From NCBI GenBank assembly GCA_023667395.1, contig JAMPAC010000001.1, forward strand, positions 769,287-808,069: 38,783 nt of DNA. The letters run 5' to 3'. The position numbers were made by a program, and so were the translations under genes. The first letter of the stretch is position 1, and each line of letters opens with the position of its first letter. The notes beneath the pieces are model-generated. The model ran no database searches. It saw only the letters and a program-made list of their open reading frames with translations, and was not told the DNA's origin. Positions 29,928-38,588 of this stretch are shown here, one piece after another. This DNA comes from Blautia sp. GTDB taxonomy: Bacteria > Bacillota > Clostridia > Lachnospirales > Lachnospiraceae.

Positions 29928-29966
29928 AAAAGCAGCCATTTAATAACGGCTGCTTTTTCTTTTTAT
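29928..29966. terminator. terminator between aroC and the lactonase-like gene
   Basis: AAAAGCAGCC (29928-29937) pairs with GGCTGCTTTT (29948-29957), followed by TCTTTTTAT. The A-run on the left arm lets it work in both directions between these convergent genes. Confidence 0.9.
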
Positions 29967-29993
29967 ATAACAGGGACATTGTCCTGCCCAACA

Positions 29994-31040
29994 CTATGAC
30001 AACTTATGGAAAATAATGCAGTTAGGCACATCCACCTTAACCGCCGGTCCGTTCATGATCAGCGTCTTATTCAAAGGATCCACATGGAAAAAGGTCATGT
30101 CATTGGTCTCATGATTTAATGACACCATATATTTATTGTTGGGGAACAGGCTGGCGTCCTTGGGGTATTCCCCGCTGATGGGCAGGCAGAACAGCCGGGT
30201 CAGGAAACCGGTATCCTTATCCACGCTGTACAGCACTGCGGAGTTATCCCCCGCATTGGTGCTCAGCAGGAAATTATAATCCTCCGAAAATGTCAGCGCG
30301 CTGGAGGCATTGGCCCTCACATTGCCGATATTCTGGACTGTCTGGATCTTCTCGAAAACAGGGGCATCATTCCTGTCCTCATAAGAATATACATCAATAA
30401 AACATTTCCACTCATGGACGATATAGATGAACCTGCCATCCTCGGAAATCTTGATGTGCCGCGGCGCGGATTCCAGTTCGCTCCGGATGATGTCCACCAG
30501 CCTGACCTTGCCCAGCTTTGCGTCAAACCGGTATACGTTCACATGATCCATCCCCTGATCCGCCACCAGCAGATACTTATTGTCATGGGTCATCCTTGCA
30601 CAGGTGATATGGGGCCGGAAATTCCTCTCCGCCACGCTGCCCATACCCTTATGATAAATTTCATCTGTTATTTTCCCAAGGGAACCATTCTCTTTCAGCC
30701 GCAGCACCGTAAGCTTGCCGTCATGGTATCCCGCCACGAACAGGTAGCGGTCCGTGTAATCGGTGGAGACATAGCAGCCCCTCATCCCGTTGATGGACGC
30801 GAAATTCATCATTTCCAGGCTGCCGTCCGCCTGGATGCAGTAGGACTCAATCCCGAAATCCGTGATGGAATAAAGAAATTTTCCGTTATGGGAGATCGTC
30901 ACATAAGAGGAATTGGTAATCTCCACCTTGCCTTTCTCATGGAATCTTCCCTTTTCCATATCCACATCATATATTTTAATGCCATGTTTGTCCCCCTGCG
31001 TATAGGTGGATACATATGCCACATATTTCTCCTGTTTCAT
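29994..31040 (-). CDS. beta-propeller lactonase-family protein (6-phosphogluconolactonase-like)
   Basis: A 348-residue cytoplasmic protein of the seven-bladed propeller lactonase (Pgl/YbhE-like) family. Repeated blade motifs can be seen, such as YVTISHNGKFLYSITD, FIYIVHEWKCFIDVYSYE and LTFSEDYNFLLSTNAGDNSAVL, each about 45-50 residues apart. HITCARMTHDNKYLLVADQG in blade 4 corresponds to the conserved His/Asp/Gly motif of the family. Ribosome site AGGAGG, ATG at 31040. Some members hydrolyse 6-phosphogluconolactone in the pentose phosphate pathway; others act on different substrates or none known, so I do not assign pgl. Confidence 0.88.
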   Translation of the reverse strand: MKQEKYVAYVSTYTQGDKHGIKIYDVDMEKGRFHEKGKVEITNSSYVTISHNGKFLYSITDFGIESYCIQADGSLEMMNFASINGMRGCYVSTDYTDRYLFVAGYHDGKLTVLRLKENGSLGKITDEIYHKGMGSVAERNFRPHITCARMTHDNKYLLVADQGMDHVNVYRFDAKLGKVRLVDIIRSELESAPRHIKISEDGRFIYIVHEWKCFIDVYSYEDRNDAPVFEKIQTVQNIGNVRANASSALTFSEDYNFLLSTNAGDNSAVLYSVDKDTGFLTRLFCLPISGEYPKDASLFPNNKYMVSLNHETNDMTFFHVDPLNKTLIMNGPAVKVDVPNCIIFHKLS

Positions 31041-31086
31041 GGGAAATACCTCCTGTTCTGCTTTCTTCTAAATATAGCACAAATGA

Positions 31087-31120
31087 AAACAGCGGTCAAC
31101 CTTCATAGGGACCGCTGTTT
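31087..31120. terminator. terminator downstream of the Cys-rich gene
   Basis: AAACAGCGGTC (31087-31097) pairs perfectly with GACCGCTGTTT (31110-31120). On the minus strand it is followed by TCATTTG. It separates the Cys-rich gene from the lactonase-like gene. Confidence 0.75.
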
Positions 31121-31160
31121 GTGGTTTTGTGGGTTTTGTGAATGGCTCAACTGTACCCGG

Positions 31161-31562
31161 CTATGCATCGCAGCCGCAGTCGTCATTGGATGAGGAACGG
31201 GAAACCTCCGGGAAATCCTGCCAGCGGGGAGGATTCATGTTGGGAACATCACAGCTGTTATTTTCAGCCATTCTGTCCCCTCTTCCTTCCCTTGCTTCCG
31301 GGCAGACGGGATTCTCAGGTTTGCAGCCGCAATCGTTATCGCGCTCTTTCAGGGTTCTCATCACTGCCCTCTCGCTGCCGCATTCATCCACGGCATTTTC
31401 CACAGCGCGTCTGCACCTGTTCCCCGATCCGCCTCCATTACAGCCGTTATTGCTATTACAGCTGTTATTATTACACCCGCAAGTATTACTGCGGCCAGCG
31501 CCCTGGTTCCATCCGCAGCCCCCAAAACAGGATAACAGAAGAATGATCCATAAACAGTTCAT
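31161..31562 (-). CDS. small Cys- and Asn-rich exported or membrane-anchored protein
   Basis: A 133-residue protein with an N-terminal hydrophobic segment (MNCLWIILLLSCFGGCGW) and then a Cys/Asn/Gly-rich low-complexity region (CGCNNNSCNSNNGCNGG). I count 15 cysteines, several as CGC pairs, including one at the very C-terminus (DCGCDA). The middle part (CRRAVENAVDECGSERAVMRTLKERD) looks helical. I recognise no family; similar Cys-rich short proteins occur in Lachnospiraceae without known function. The start at 31562 has only a weak GGTG site. It could bind metal, form disulfides on the cell surface or belong to a spore or envelope layer; all are guesses. Confidence 0.65.
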   Translation of the reverse strand: MNCLWIILLLSCFGGCGWNQGAGRSNTCGCNNNSCNSNNGCNGGGSGNRCRRAVENAVDECGSERAVMRTLKERDNDCGCKPENPVCPEAREGRGDRMAENNSCDVPNMNPPRWQDFPEVSRSSSNDDCGCDA

Positions 31563-31656
31563 ACTTTTCACCATTTAATCTATTTACTGTATTCTATTCT
31601 GCCATCCGGAAACCGTGTCTGTCCGCAGCCCTGTTTTCCTTTGTCTGTTTTATGGG

Positions 31657-32199
31657 TCAGCGTCTTTTTCCCAGCAGTTTCCTGCGGATATACCGGAAAG
31701 TCTTCTCCTCCCCCTCTTTTGCCAGCATCCTCAGTATATGTTCCAGGTTTCTGGCGGTTTCGGGATGAATCGGCGCCTTTCCTTTTCCCTGCAGATAATA
31801 TTCCAGAGGGGAAGCGTCCGTATACTCTTTTCCTTTATACACCTTGCTGGCGGCGATCCTGTCCATGACCATTTCCGCCAGATAGCGGTTGGGCATGGGT
31901 ACCGGTATCATGCTGCCCGGAGCCGCTTCCATACTGTAGTCGATCCAGTATTCATAATGATGCTTATTCCGACCCTTATGGTGGAGCCACGCCCCGGAAT
32001 ACCCGATATCCTCGCGTTCCGCGTTGTTAGGACTCCGGTTGCCCTGATAATATTTCATACCCACTTTGAACTCCGCCGGACTGTACTTGGACAGATCATG
32101 CAGAATACCCTGCTTATACAGCCCCACCCGGAAACATCCCTGGGCTACCAGGTACTTATGCATGGTAATTGTCTTAAAATGGTTCCACGCCTTACCCAT
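31657..32199 (-). CDS. DUF5662 family protein
   Basis: A 180-residue protein that opens MGKAWNHFKTITMHKYLV, the typical start of DUF5662 proteins. It contains HDLSKYSPAEF (about residues 34-44) and a His-rich WLHHKGRNKHHYEYW (about 71-85), a spacing of His and Asp residues that resembles HD-type metal phosphohydrolases, although membership in that superfamily is only my inference. The start overlaps the stop of the GlgX-like gene by 8 bases and has a GCAGGAAAA site, so it is translationally coupled to it. No function is known to me. Confidence 0.85.
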   Translation of the reverse strand: MGKAWNHFKTITMHKYLVAQGCFRVGLYKQGILHDLSKYSPAEFKVGMKYYQGNRSPNNAEREDIGYSGAWLHHKGRNKHHYEYWIDYSMEAAPGSMIPVPMPNRYLAEMVMDRIAASKVYKGKEYTDASPLEYYLQGKGKAPIHPETARNLEHILRMLAKEGEEKTFRYIRRKLLGKRR

Positions 32200-34051
32200 T
32201 TTTCCTGCTCTTCCTTTTCACCAATTTTTCCTGTTCCCGCACACTGCGGTATATGGCGGCGCTTCTGGGCGGGAGACGCCGGATATACTCTTCCTCCGCC
32301 GCAGTTTCCTCCCCCGTGGCAAAAGCGCGCTCCCACTTCATGCCCTTGGGCAGCCTGGGCAGCGCCAGTTCATGGCTTTCCCAATGCATGTTCATGGCAA
32401 GATACAGGAAGTCGTCCTCGCTCCCATCGGGGTTTACCGCATATTTACCGCAGTAGAGGATGCCGATGTGCCGATTATAACTCTCTGTCTGAGCCCGCCA
32501 CGCGTTTTTCCCATGGTAGGACAGATCCGGATAACCGCAGGAAAGATAATCCATCAGCTTTGCCTCCTGCTTCCCGCGCAGGATGGGATGCGCCTGCCTG
32601 AAACGCACCAGCTGCTTCCAGAAATCATACAACTCCTGGTGCTTCTGCAGATCCCGCCAGTCCAGCCAGGCCACGGCATTGTCCTGACAGTAGGGATTAT
32701 TGTTGCCCCGCTGGGAATTGCCGAATTCGTCCCCCATGAAGATCAGGGGCATGGACTGGGTGCACAGCAGCATGGTATAGGCGTTCCTGATCTGCCTCTG
32801 CCGCAGTTCCCGTATCTTCAGCTTGCGGCTGTTCCCCTCCTCGCCGCAGTTCCAGCTGCAGTTATAGCTGGTCCCGTCCCGATTCTCCTCGCCGTTTGCC
32901 TCGTTATGCTTATAGTCGTAGGACACCATATCCATCATGGTAAATCCATAGTAATTGGTAAGATAATGCACCCTTCCCATCTTCGGCGGGATCCTGCGCA
33001 TCTGGTACATCACGCTTTCCAGCATATTCTCATCGCCTTTTAAAAATCGGCGCATCGTATAAAGATAATCATCCTGATAACAGGCCAGGTTAGGAACGTC
33101 CGCCGCCCCATCCCTGCCATAAACAACATCCGTATTGAAATGATAGTACCAAAGCTTGGTATCCGCCAGCAGCGGGTCCGATGCCACTGCTTCCACCTGT
33201 AAGTCCGTTCCCATCAGGTGAAAGCCGTCCACATGGTACTCCAATACCCAGAAACGCAGGATCTCCGGTATGGAAGCCGCCCTGACTTCTTTGGGAAAGT
33301 AGAACTGCATCACAAGTTCCATGCCGTTTTTATGGAGCGCCCTCACCAGTTCCTTAAATTCCGTAACGGCGTCTTCCCCTGCGGCGTAGCCTGCCTTTGG
33401 CGCATAGTAATAGCCCTCTTTATACCCCCAGTAGTTCAGCTTCGGTTCCCGCTCCTTTGGCTGGGGGCAGTAACCAGCCGCCGGATCCGGATCCGGTTCC
33501 AGTTCCAGGAATTCATAGCTGGGCTGTAATTCCAGGGTTGTGATCCCTGTTTCCTTTAAATAGGGGATCTTCTCCATGATGCCCCTGTAAGTTCCTTTAT
33601 AAGTCACTCTGGAGGATGGGTGCGCCGTGAATCCACGGACATGTATACAGTAGCCTACGCTTTCCGAATAACTCAGGCGGGGGTGTTTGTCCCCCTCCCA
33701 GTCAAATTCCGCCGTAGGGATCAGGGTTTTTAAGTCACAGGTGTTTTTTAATTTGCCATACCCTTTCCTGCTGTCGAAGCTTCTGCCATAGGGATCGGGA
33801 AGCTTCCGGTCGTCCTCATAAAATTGATATGATATCTGGTCCGCCCGCAGGTCATCCACATATTTGCAGTAGACATTGCCGATTTTTTCCTCAGCAGAAA
33901 AAGCCTCTTTCCGAAGCTGTCTTCCAGTCTTTCTGTTATATAGGATCACTCCGCAGGAGGCTGCCTTTGTGGCATGGGCAAAACGGATTCCGCCGGCCTC
34001 GGCATGAGCGCCAAGAGGGTAAGGATTTTGCTGCATTCTAGTTTTTGTCAT
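32192..34051 (-). CDS. GlgX/isoamylase-like GH13 protein with catalytic motifs lost
   Basis: A 619-residue protein with the layout of glycogen-debranching isoamylases: N-terminal CBM48-like domain, GH13 barrel and C-terminal beta domain. Non-catalytic family motifs are well kept (HNEANGEENRDG, SWNCGEEG, FMGDEFGNSQRGNNNPYCQDN). All four catalytic regions are changed: region I reads VMQFYFPKE (247-255) where DVVYNHT is usual; region II GFHLM (276-280) instead of GFRFD, so nucleophile Asp and Arg are gone; region III around KLWYYHFN (299-306) has no acid Glu; region IV reads NYYGFT (366-371) instead of AHDGFT. The protein is therefore probably a glucan-binding or regulatory pseudoenzyme. Start at 34051 behind GGCAGGA. 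Operon with DUF5662. Confidence 0.85.
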   Translation of the reverse strand: MTKTRMQQNPYPLGAHAEAGGIRFAHATKAASCGVILYNRKTGRQLRKEAFSAEEKIGNVYCKYVDDLRADQISYQFYEDDRKLPDPYGRSFDSRKGYGKLKNTCDLKTLIPTAEFDWEGDKHPRLSYSESVGYCIHVRGFTAHPSSRVTYKGTYRGIMEKIPYLKETGITTLELQPSYEFLELEPDPDPAAGYCPQPKEREPKLNYWGYKEGYYYAPKAGYAAGEDAVTEFKELVRALHKNGMELVMQFYFPKEVRAASIPEILRFWVLEYHVDGFHLMGTDLQVEAVASDPLLADTKLWYYHFNTDVVYGRDGAADVPNLACYQDDYLYTMRRFLKGDENMLESVMYQMRRIPPKMGRVHYLTNYYGFTMMDMVSYDYKHNEANGEENRDGTSYNCSWNCGEEGNSRKLKIRELRQRQIRNAYTMLLCTQSMPLIFMGDEFGNSQRGNNNPYCQDNAVAWLDWRDLQKHQELYDFWKQLVRFRQAHPILRGKQEAKLMDYLSCGYPDLSYHGKNAWRAQTESYNRHIGILYCGKYAVNPDGSEDDFLYLAMNMHWESHELALPRLPKGMKWERAFATGEETAAEEEYIRRLPPRSAAIYRSVREQEKLVKRKSRKNG

Positions 34052-34081
34052 AATATCCTGCCTTTCTCTCCAGATATTTTT

Positions 34082-34110
34082 ATTATAATGTATTGCAGGA
34101 AAAATCACAA
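34082..34110 (-). promoter_or_regulatory. promoter of the GlgX-like/DUF5662 operon
   Basis: On the minus strand TTGTGA (34110-34105) and TATAAT (34087-34082), 17-base spacer. It overlaps the divergent promoter at 34093-34121. Confidence 0.75.
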
Positions 34111-34121
34111 GATATTATACT
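34093..34121 (+). promoter_or_regulatory. promoter of the DUF1292 gene
   Basis: TTGCAG (34093-34098) and TATACT (34116-34121), 17-base spacer, interleaved with the divergent minus-strand promoter. Confidence 0.75.
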
Positions 34122-34178
34122 TAAAACTGTAGTGAAAAACGTATTACACGCAACGGTTACACACCATGGAGGATGCAT

Positions 34179-34496
34179 ATGGCAAAACAAAACGATTATG
34201 AAGAGGAAGAGATGACCGTGGAACTGGAACTGGAAAACGGCAAAACGGTCAACTGCGCGGTCATCACCATAATGACCGTGGAGAAAAAGGATTACATCGC
34301 CCTTCTCCCCCTGAACGAAAACGGGGAAAATGAGGACGGCGAAGTCTGGTTCTACACTTACAGCGAAAATCCGGACGATCCCAACGAGGAGCCCATCCTG
34401 GATTTCATCGAGGATGACGATGAGTATGAAAAGGTGGCGGATGCTTTCGACGAGTATCTGGACAACTGCGAATTTGACGAACTTGTTGAGGAATAA
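34179..34496 (+). CDS. DUF1292 family protein
   Basis: A 105-residue, strongly acidic protein of the DUF1292 family (relatives of B. subtilis YrzB), common in Bacillota and of unknown function. The pattern is typical: MTVELELENGKTVNCAVI, then a YIALLPLNENG strand, EVWFYTYSE and an acidic C-terminal helix region EYEKVADAFDEYLD. The ATG at 34179 follows GGAGG by 6 bases; an ATG two codons earlier would be too close to it. It has its own promoter and converges on the helicase gene 30 bases downstream. Confidence 0.9.
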   Translation: MAKQNDYEEEEMTVELELENGKTVNCAVITIMTVEKKDYIALLPLNENGENEDGEVWFYTYSENPDDPNEEPILDFIEDDDEYEKVADAFDEYLDNCEFDELVEE

Positions 34497-34526
34497 CCCG
34501 GTCAGATCGGCTTATGCAAAGCTTTG

Positions 34527-36434
34527 TCAACAGTCTTTCAGCAATGGATTCAAAAATCTGGAGGGAAGTCTGGAGCCTGTATTGTCATTCAGATACAGCA
34601 GTTCCAGGCTTTTTGCCGCCCTGGTCATGGCCACATAGAAGATTCTCCGCTCCTCCTCGCAGGCCTCCCCGTCCGGCATTTTCCCATGGGGAAACACCCT
34701 CTCGTTGCAGTCCGGTATCAGCACATGGTCAAATTCCAGTCCCTTGGAGCCGTGGACCGTCATCAGCCAGACCGCCTCTTTTGACGAGGAATCATCCGCC
34801 TGCTTTTCCGACCGCTTCAGGGATTCATTGTATTCCTCCCGGGCCGCCAGCCAGTCTTTTGCCGTCTCAAACCTGCCCGCATCCGCCCTGACCCATTCCA
34901 GCGTTTCCTGCCACTCCAGCCATCTGTCGGGATGTCCTTTGGACTGTTCCCTTAAAAATTGTTCATACCCCACAGCCTTGCAGATATATGCCACCGCCGC
35001 CTTAAGGGATGCCCTGCCGATGTAGCGCAGCTGCCTTTCCAGCAGTTCCAGGGCGGCACGCTGTTTCGGCACGCTGGCATAATAAGCCCTGATGCGCTGA
35101 AAGGAATCTCCGGCTGCCGCCGCTTCCCGGCTGATATACCGGGACGGCCTGTTGCAGATGTACAAAAAACGTTCCCTGCTCCACTCCCCCTGCGCCAGCA
35201 GGAGGTAGGCGGTAATGTCCCTGACGATGAAGTGTTCATAAATGCTCTGAACCTTTTCCTTCATGATATAAGGGATGCCCGCCCTGCGCAGCCTGGCTGC
35301 AACGCCCTGCATCATGATGTTTGTGCGGAAAAGGACGGCGCGGCTCTGGCGGTAAGGGGATTCCGCCAGGCGGCGCAGCAGGTATTGGTACTGGCTGTCC
35401 CTGTCGGGAAAACACTGTACGGTTACGGGAGATATCTTCCTCTGACTGGAACTATTCACAAGTTCAGGAAATCCATCAGGGTTTAAGCGCCTGACAGCTT
35501 CCGGCGATCCATTACGATCCGCAGGGCGCAGGTCTTTCGGGAAGCGGTTCTTATTTTCCCCGATCACTTTCCCGGATGCCGCGATGATCTCCCCGCAGCT
35601 CCGGTAATTCACATTCAATAACAGCTGTCTTGCATTGAAATCTTCCTGAAAATTTTTCAGGCATTCCGGCTGCGCCCCCCGGAATCCATAGATCGCCTGG
35701 TCGTCGTCCCCCACCGCGAAGAAATTATATGGCGGTCTTGCCAGCAGTTTTATAGTCTCATACTGGACAGGGTTGATATCCTGGAATTCGTCCATCAGGA
35801 TATGGTCGAAGCGGTTCTGCCAATACTGCCGCCTGCGAGGCTGTTCCGCAAGCATTTTCCGGCACTCACAGACCATATCGTCGAAATCCACGGCTCCCAG
35901 CTTCCCCCTTGCCGCCTCATATCGCGCAAGGATCTCCGGGAAAGCCGACTGCCACTCTTTCGGCGCCTTTTGGGCCGCTTTTTCCATGGACAGGGTATTT
36001 TTATAGAAACTCATGGCGTTCAGGATGGCTGCGGTATCTTCCTGTATAAGGTCCTTAAAGGCCTCCTCCGACACCTCTTTCAAGATGGGCAGTAATATCT
36101 TTTTCTTCCGGGATTGGTTTAAGGGATGTTCCGTCCTGACACAGCCGGACTCTTTTAACATATGATAGAACACGGAATGAAAGGTTCCGAAATTGACAGG
36201 CAGGGTGACCGGGGAAAGCTGCCGGAAACGCCGCTGCATGGAGGCTGCGGCATCCTTTGTAAAGGTGATCACAAGGACACGTTCCGGGGGCGTGCCCCGC
36301 TCCAGTAAATAGAGGATACGTTGAGTGATGGTGAAAGTCTTGCCGGAGCCGGGGCCCGCCAGTAACAGCAAAGGCCCCTCTCCGTGGGTCACAGCAAGCC
36401 GCTGCGCTTCATTCATTTTAGAAAAATCAATCAT
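34527..36434 (-). CDS. UvrD/PcrA-family superfamily 1 DNA helicase
   Basis: An ATP-dependent 3'-5' DNA helicase of the UvrD/PcrA/Rep type. With the start at 36434 ([15 protein letters not shown]) it has 635 residues, shorter than PcrA (about 720-750). Motifs in order: Walker A AGPGSGKT (about residues 25-32), [10 protein letters not shown] (Ia), [11 protein letters not shown] (II), [14 protein letters not shown] (III), NYRS (IV), [14 protein letters not shown] (V) and FYVAMTRA (VI). The start overlaps the gltX stop by 8 bases, so it is coupled to gltX. A second pcrA elsewhere may handle the housekeeping role. Confidence 0.94.
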   Translation of the reverse strand: MIDFSKMNEAQRLAVTHGEGPLLLLAGPGSGKTFTITQRILYLLERGTPPERVLVITFTKDAAASMQRRFRQLSPVTLPVNFGTFHSVFYHMLKESGCVRTEHPLNQSRKKKILLPILKEVSEEAFKDLIQEDTAAILNAMSFYKNTLSMEKAAQKAPKEWQSAFPEILARYEAARGKLGAVDFDDMVCECRKMLAEQPRRRQYWQNRFDHILMDEFQDINPVQYETIKLLARPPYNFFAVGDDDQAIYGFRGAQPECLKNFQEDFNARQLLLNVNYRSCGEIIAASGKVIGENKNRFPKDLRPADRNGSPEAVRRLNPDGFPELVNSSSQRKISPVTVQCFPDRDSQYQYLLRRLAESPYRQSRAVLFRTNIMMQGVAARLRRAGIPYIMKEKVQSIYEHFIVRDITAYLLLAQGEWSRERFLYICNRPSRYISREAAAAGDSFQRIRAYYASVPKQRAALELLERQLRYIGRASLKAAVAYICKAVGYEQFLREQSKGHPDRWLEWQETLEWVRADAGRFETAKDWLAAREEYNESLKRSEKQADDSSSKEAVWLMTVHGSKGLEFDHVLIPDCNERVFPHGKMPDGEACEEERRIFYVAMTRAAKSLELLYLNDNTGSRLPSRFLNPLLKDC

Positions 36435-37887
36435 TTTCCAGCTTCTCGATTCCTTTCCGGATCCTCCGCAGGCTTTCCTCCTTGCCAAGCGCTTCCATGA
36501 TCTCAGTTGCGCCCGCCGGGGTCATCTGCTTGCCGGAAACCGCAGTACGGATGGGCCACATCACGTATCCATTCTTACAGCCCTTTTCCTCAACGTATTG
36601 CAGCAGCCTCTGGTACAGCCCGTCATTGCTGTAATCCGACTGCTCCTCCAGGATGGGCAGAACCTCTTTCAATACCTCCAGGGAGGAAGCCCTGTCCGTC
36701 TTCATCTTCTTATGGGTGTACATTGCCACATCATACTCCGGCAATTCCTCGAAAAAGTCCACATGCTCCGCAATATCGGGGAATACCTCGATGCGGGTCT
36801 TTACCATGTTGGCGATCTTTTTCAGGTCAAAGTCCTTTTTCAACACTTCTTTCAGGTAAGGCTCCGCCATCTCATAAAACCGGTCGAAATCCATGGCCTT
36901 GATATATTCGCCATTCATCCAGCGAAGCTTGACCGGGTCGAACACCGCAGGGGACTTGCTGATCCGGTGGTAATCAAATTTCTGTATCAGTTCCTCCAGA
37001 GAGAAGATCTCCTGGTTATCCTCCGGGCTCCATCCCAGCAGCGCGATATAGTTGACGATGGCCTCCGACAGAAGCCCCTGCTCCAACATCTCCTCAAAGA
37101 TGTAGGAACCGTTCTCGCTTCTCTTTGCCAGCTTCTTGTGGTTTTCATCGGTGATCAGCGGCAGATGCACATACACCGGGCTCTGCCAGCCGAAAGCGTC
37201 ATACAGCCGCTGGTACTTGGGGGAGGAGGACAGATACTCGTTTCCCCGCACCACATGGGTGATGTTCATGGTATGGTCGTCCACCACATTGGCAAAATTG
37301 TAAGTGGGATAGCCGTCCGACTTGATCAGGATCATATCGTCCAGTTCGGCGTTCTCCACGGTGATATCCCCATAGAGTTCGTCATGAAAGGTGGTCGTCC
37401 CCTCGTTGGGGATATTCTGCCTGATGACAAAGGGCTTTCCCGCCGCCAGGTTGGCATCGATCTCCTCCCTGGAGAGGGACAGACAGTGCTTGTCGTACAC
37501 GGAGATCTCTTTCCCCTCCATCACTTCCGTCTTCAGGCCGGCAAGACGCTCCTTGTCGCAGAAGCAGTAATATGCCTCCCCTTTCTCGATCAGTTCTTTG
37601 GCGTATTTCATATAGATGCCGGTCTTCATGCGCTCGCTCTGGACATAGGGGCCGTAGCCGCCGTCCTTGTCGGGGCCTTCGTCATGGCGTATGCCCGTCC
37701 TTTCCAGGGTACGGTAGATCATCTCCGTGGCGCCCTCCACAAACCGTTCCTGGTCGGTATCCTCAATGCGCAGCATAAAGTCGCCGCCCTCGTGTTTTGC
37801 GATCAAAAATTCATATAACGCGGACCTTAAATTCCCCACATGCATCTTCCCGGTGGGACTGGGCGCGTACCTTGTCCTGATCTTCAT
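36427..37887 (-). CDS. gltX: glutamyl-tRNA synthetase
   Basis: Charges tRNA-Glu (and in many Bacillota tRNA-Gln) with glutamate. The 486-residue protein has the class I HIGH-type motif in [20 protein letters not shown] (residues 7-26) and a KMSKS-type motif that reads [10 protein letters not shown] (about 250) instead of the usual KLSKR. The N-terminal Rossmann domain contains [15 protein letters not shown], and an all-helical anticodon domain follows. The ATG at 37887 follows a weak purine-rich ribosome site. Followed by the overlapping helicase gene. Confidence 0.96.
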   Translation of the reverse strand: MKIRTRYAPSPTGKMHVGNLRSALYEFLIAKHEGGDFMLRIEDTDQERFVEGATEMIYRTLERTGIRHDEGPDKDGGYGPYVQSERMKTGIYMKYAKELIEKGEAYYCFCDKERLAGLKTEVMEGKEISVYDKHCLSLSREEIDANLAAGKPFVIRQNIPNEGTTTFHDELYGDITVENAELDDMILIKSDGYPTYNFANVVDDHTMNITHVVRGNEYLSSSPKYQRLYDAFGWQSPVYVHLPLITDENHKKLAKRSENGSYIFEEMLEQGLLSEAIVNYIALLGWSPEDNQEIFSLEELIQKFDYHRISKSPAVFDPVKLRWMNGEYIKAMDFDRFYEMAEPYLKEVLKKDFDLKKIANMVKTRIEVFPDIAEHVDFFEELPEYDVAMYTHKKMKTDRASSLEVLKEVLPILEEQSDYSNDGLYQRLLQYVEEKGCKNGYVMWPIRTAVSGKQMTPAGATEIMEALGKEESLRRIRKGIEKLEND

Positions 37888-37933
37888 TTCTCTGTACCCA
37901 TCTGCGCGTTGCGGCGCGCACTTTCCTGAAATA

Positions 37934-37955
37934 TTGGATACGCATTTTTATCCAA
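37934..37955 (-). other. hairpin in the gltX leader
   Basis: TTGGATA (37934-37940) pairs with TATCCAA (37949-37955), within the leader between the gltX promoter and ATG. A second GC-rich palindrome (GCGCG/CGCGC, about 37905-37920) lies next to it. A role in expression control is possible but not shown. Confidence 0.45.
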
Positions 37956-37965
37956 CAGTGTATTT

Positions 37966-37994
37966 ATTCTATTCCCTTTTTTGGAAAAGTGCAA
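37966..37994 (-). promoter_or_regulatory. gltX promoter
   Basis: On the minus strand TTGCAC (37994-37989) and TAGAAT (37971-37966), 17-base spacer. Confidence 0.7.
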
Positions 37995-38014
37995 CAGATA
38001 ATAAAAGAATTTGC

Positions 38015-38425
38015 TTAGTAAAAATCAATCATACAGTCCGTTAAAGGAAACGACTGCATGTCATTCAACACAATGGCATCCGTATCAATATCAATTCCGG
38101 CCAACTCTTCATTTAACGCCTTAGCTCCCTGTTCAAGCTGCTGTCGCCACCCTTCAATATCCCCCTTATAAGAAACCGCCTCATATATGTCACCATTTGG
38201 CAAAGTAATCTTACATCTTTCCACTAAAACTCCTCCACTTTGAGGAATTTTGGGCGGAACATTAAATAACTCGTGAAAAAGTTTAGCGAAATTAACGTGA
38301 CTTTTATTAGAAACATAACGAAATTCCCGACCTTCAACAAGGTAGGTACCCGGCACTCTTCTCTCCTTACGAATTGGATGTCCAAGCACATGCTCTAATA
38401 GTTCTTCTGAATTCATTTTACCCAT
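38015..38425 (-). CDS. 136-residue hypothetical protein, possible immunity protein
   Basis: A soluble protein with no recognised domain. Segments look alpha/beta: EELLEHVLGHPIRKE, GTYLVEGREFRYVSNKSHVN, CKITLPNGDIYEAVSYKG, and a C-terminal helix-strand QQLEQGAKALNEELAGIDID. A GGGGGAGG ribosome site precedes the ATG. The ATG overlaps the stop codon of the fragment upstream (38418-38557) by 8 bases. Small soluble genes coupled to the 3' end of a larger gene are typical of toxin-immunity pairs; with the upstream gene reduced to a tail, this would be an orphan. AT-richer than gltX. Function is a guess. Confidence 0.65.
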   Translation of the reverse strand: MGKMNSEELLEHVLGHPIRKERRVPGTYLVEGREFRYVSNKSHVNFAKLFHELFNVPPKIPQSGGVLVERCKITLPNGDIYEAVSYKGDIEGWRQQLEQGAKALNEELAGIDIDTDAIVLNDMQSFPLTDCMIDFY

Positions 38426-38557
38426 TGTGCCTCCCCCTGATCACTTCATTAGCTGTATCAATTCCAAACTTCTGCGTCACATATCGCTTAATCTGCTTCA
38501 ACTCCTCATGGGCATCCTTTGATCCGCAAGCTGCCGAACATCATCGGGGCTGAACTG
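38418..38557 (-). pseudogene. C-terminal fragment of an unknown protein (possible toxin tail), frameshifted
   Basis: Minus-strand reading gives FSPDDVRQLADQ and, after one base is added at the A-run near 38518-38520, KDAHEELKQIKRYVTQKFG then IDTANEVIRGRHNG and a stop. The two frames join smoothly only if a base has been lost. An in-frame stop lies just upstream of the fragment. The helical, basic tail ending at the start of a small gene suggests the last part of a secreted or contact-dependent toxin. I cannot name the family. Confidence 0.45.
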
Positions 38558-38562
38558 TCACG

Positions 38563-38588
38563 CATTATGAAAGATTTCTTTCATAATG
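38563..38588. repeat. perfect 11-base inverted repeat
   Basis: CATTATGAAAG (38563-38573) and CTTTCATAATG (38578-38588) with a 4-base ATTT loop. It lies at the point where the upstream fragment loses coding similarity and is followed by AT-rich sequence up to about 38700. It may be an operator, a terminator stem or an element end. Confidence 0.6.

Noticed and set aside
33481-33520. A further copy of the intergenic ATTCCAGTTCC repeat
   Set aside because: GGTTCCAGTTCCAGG here is inside the GlgX-like coding region (Glu/Leu codons) and lacks the other half of the element.
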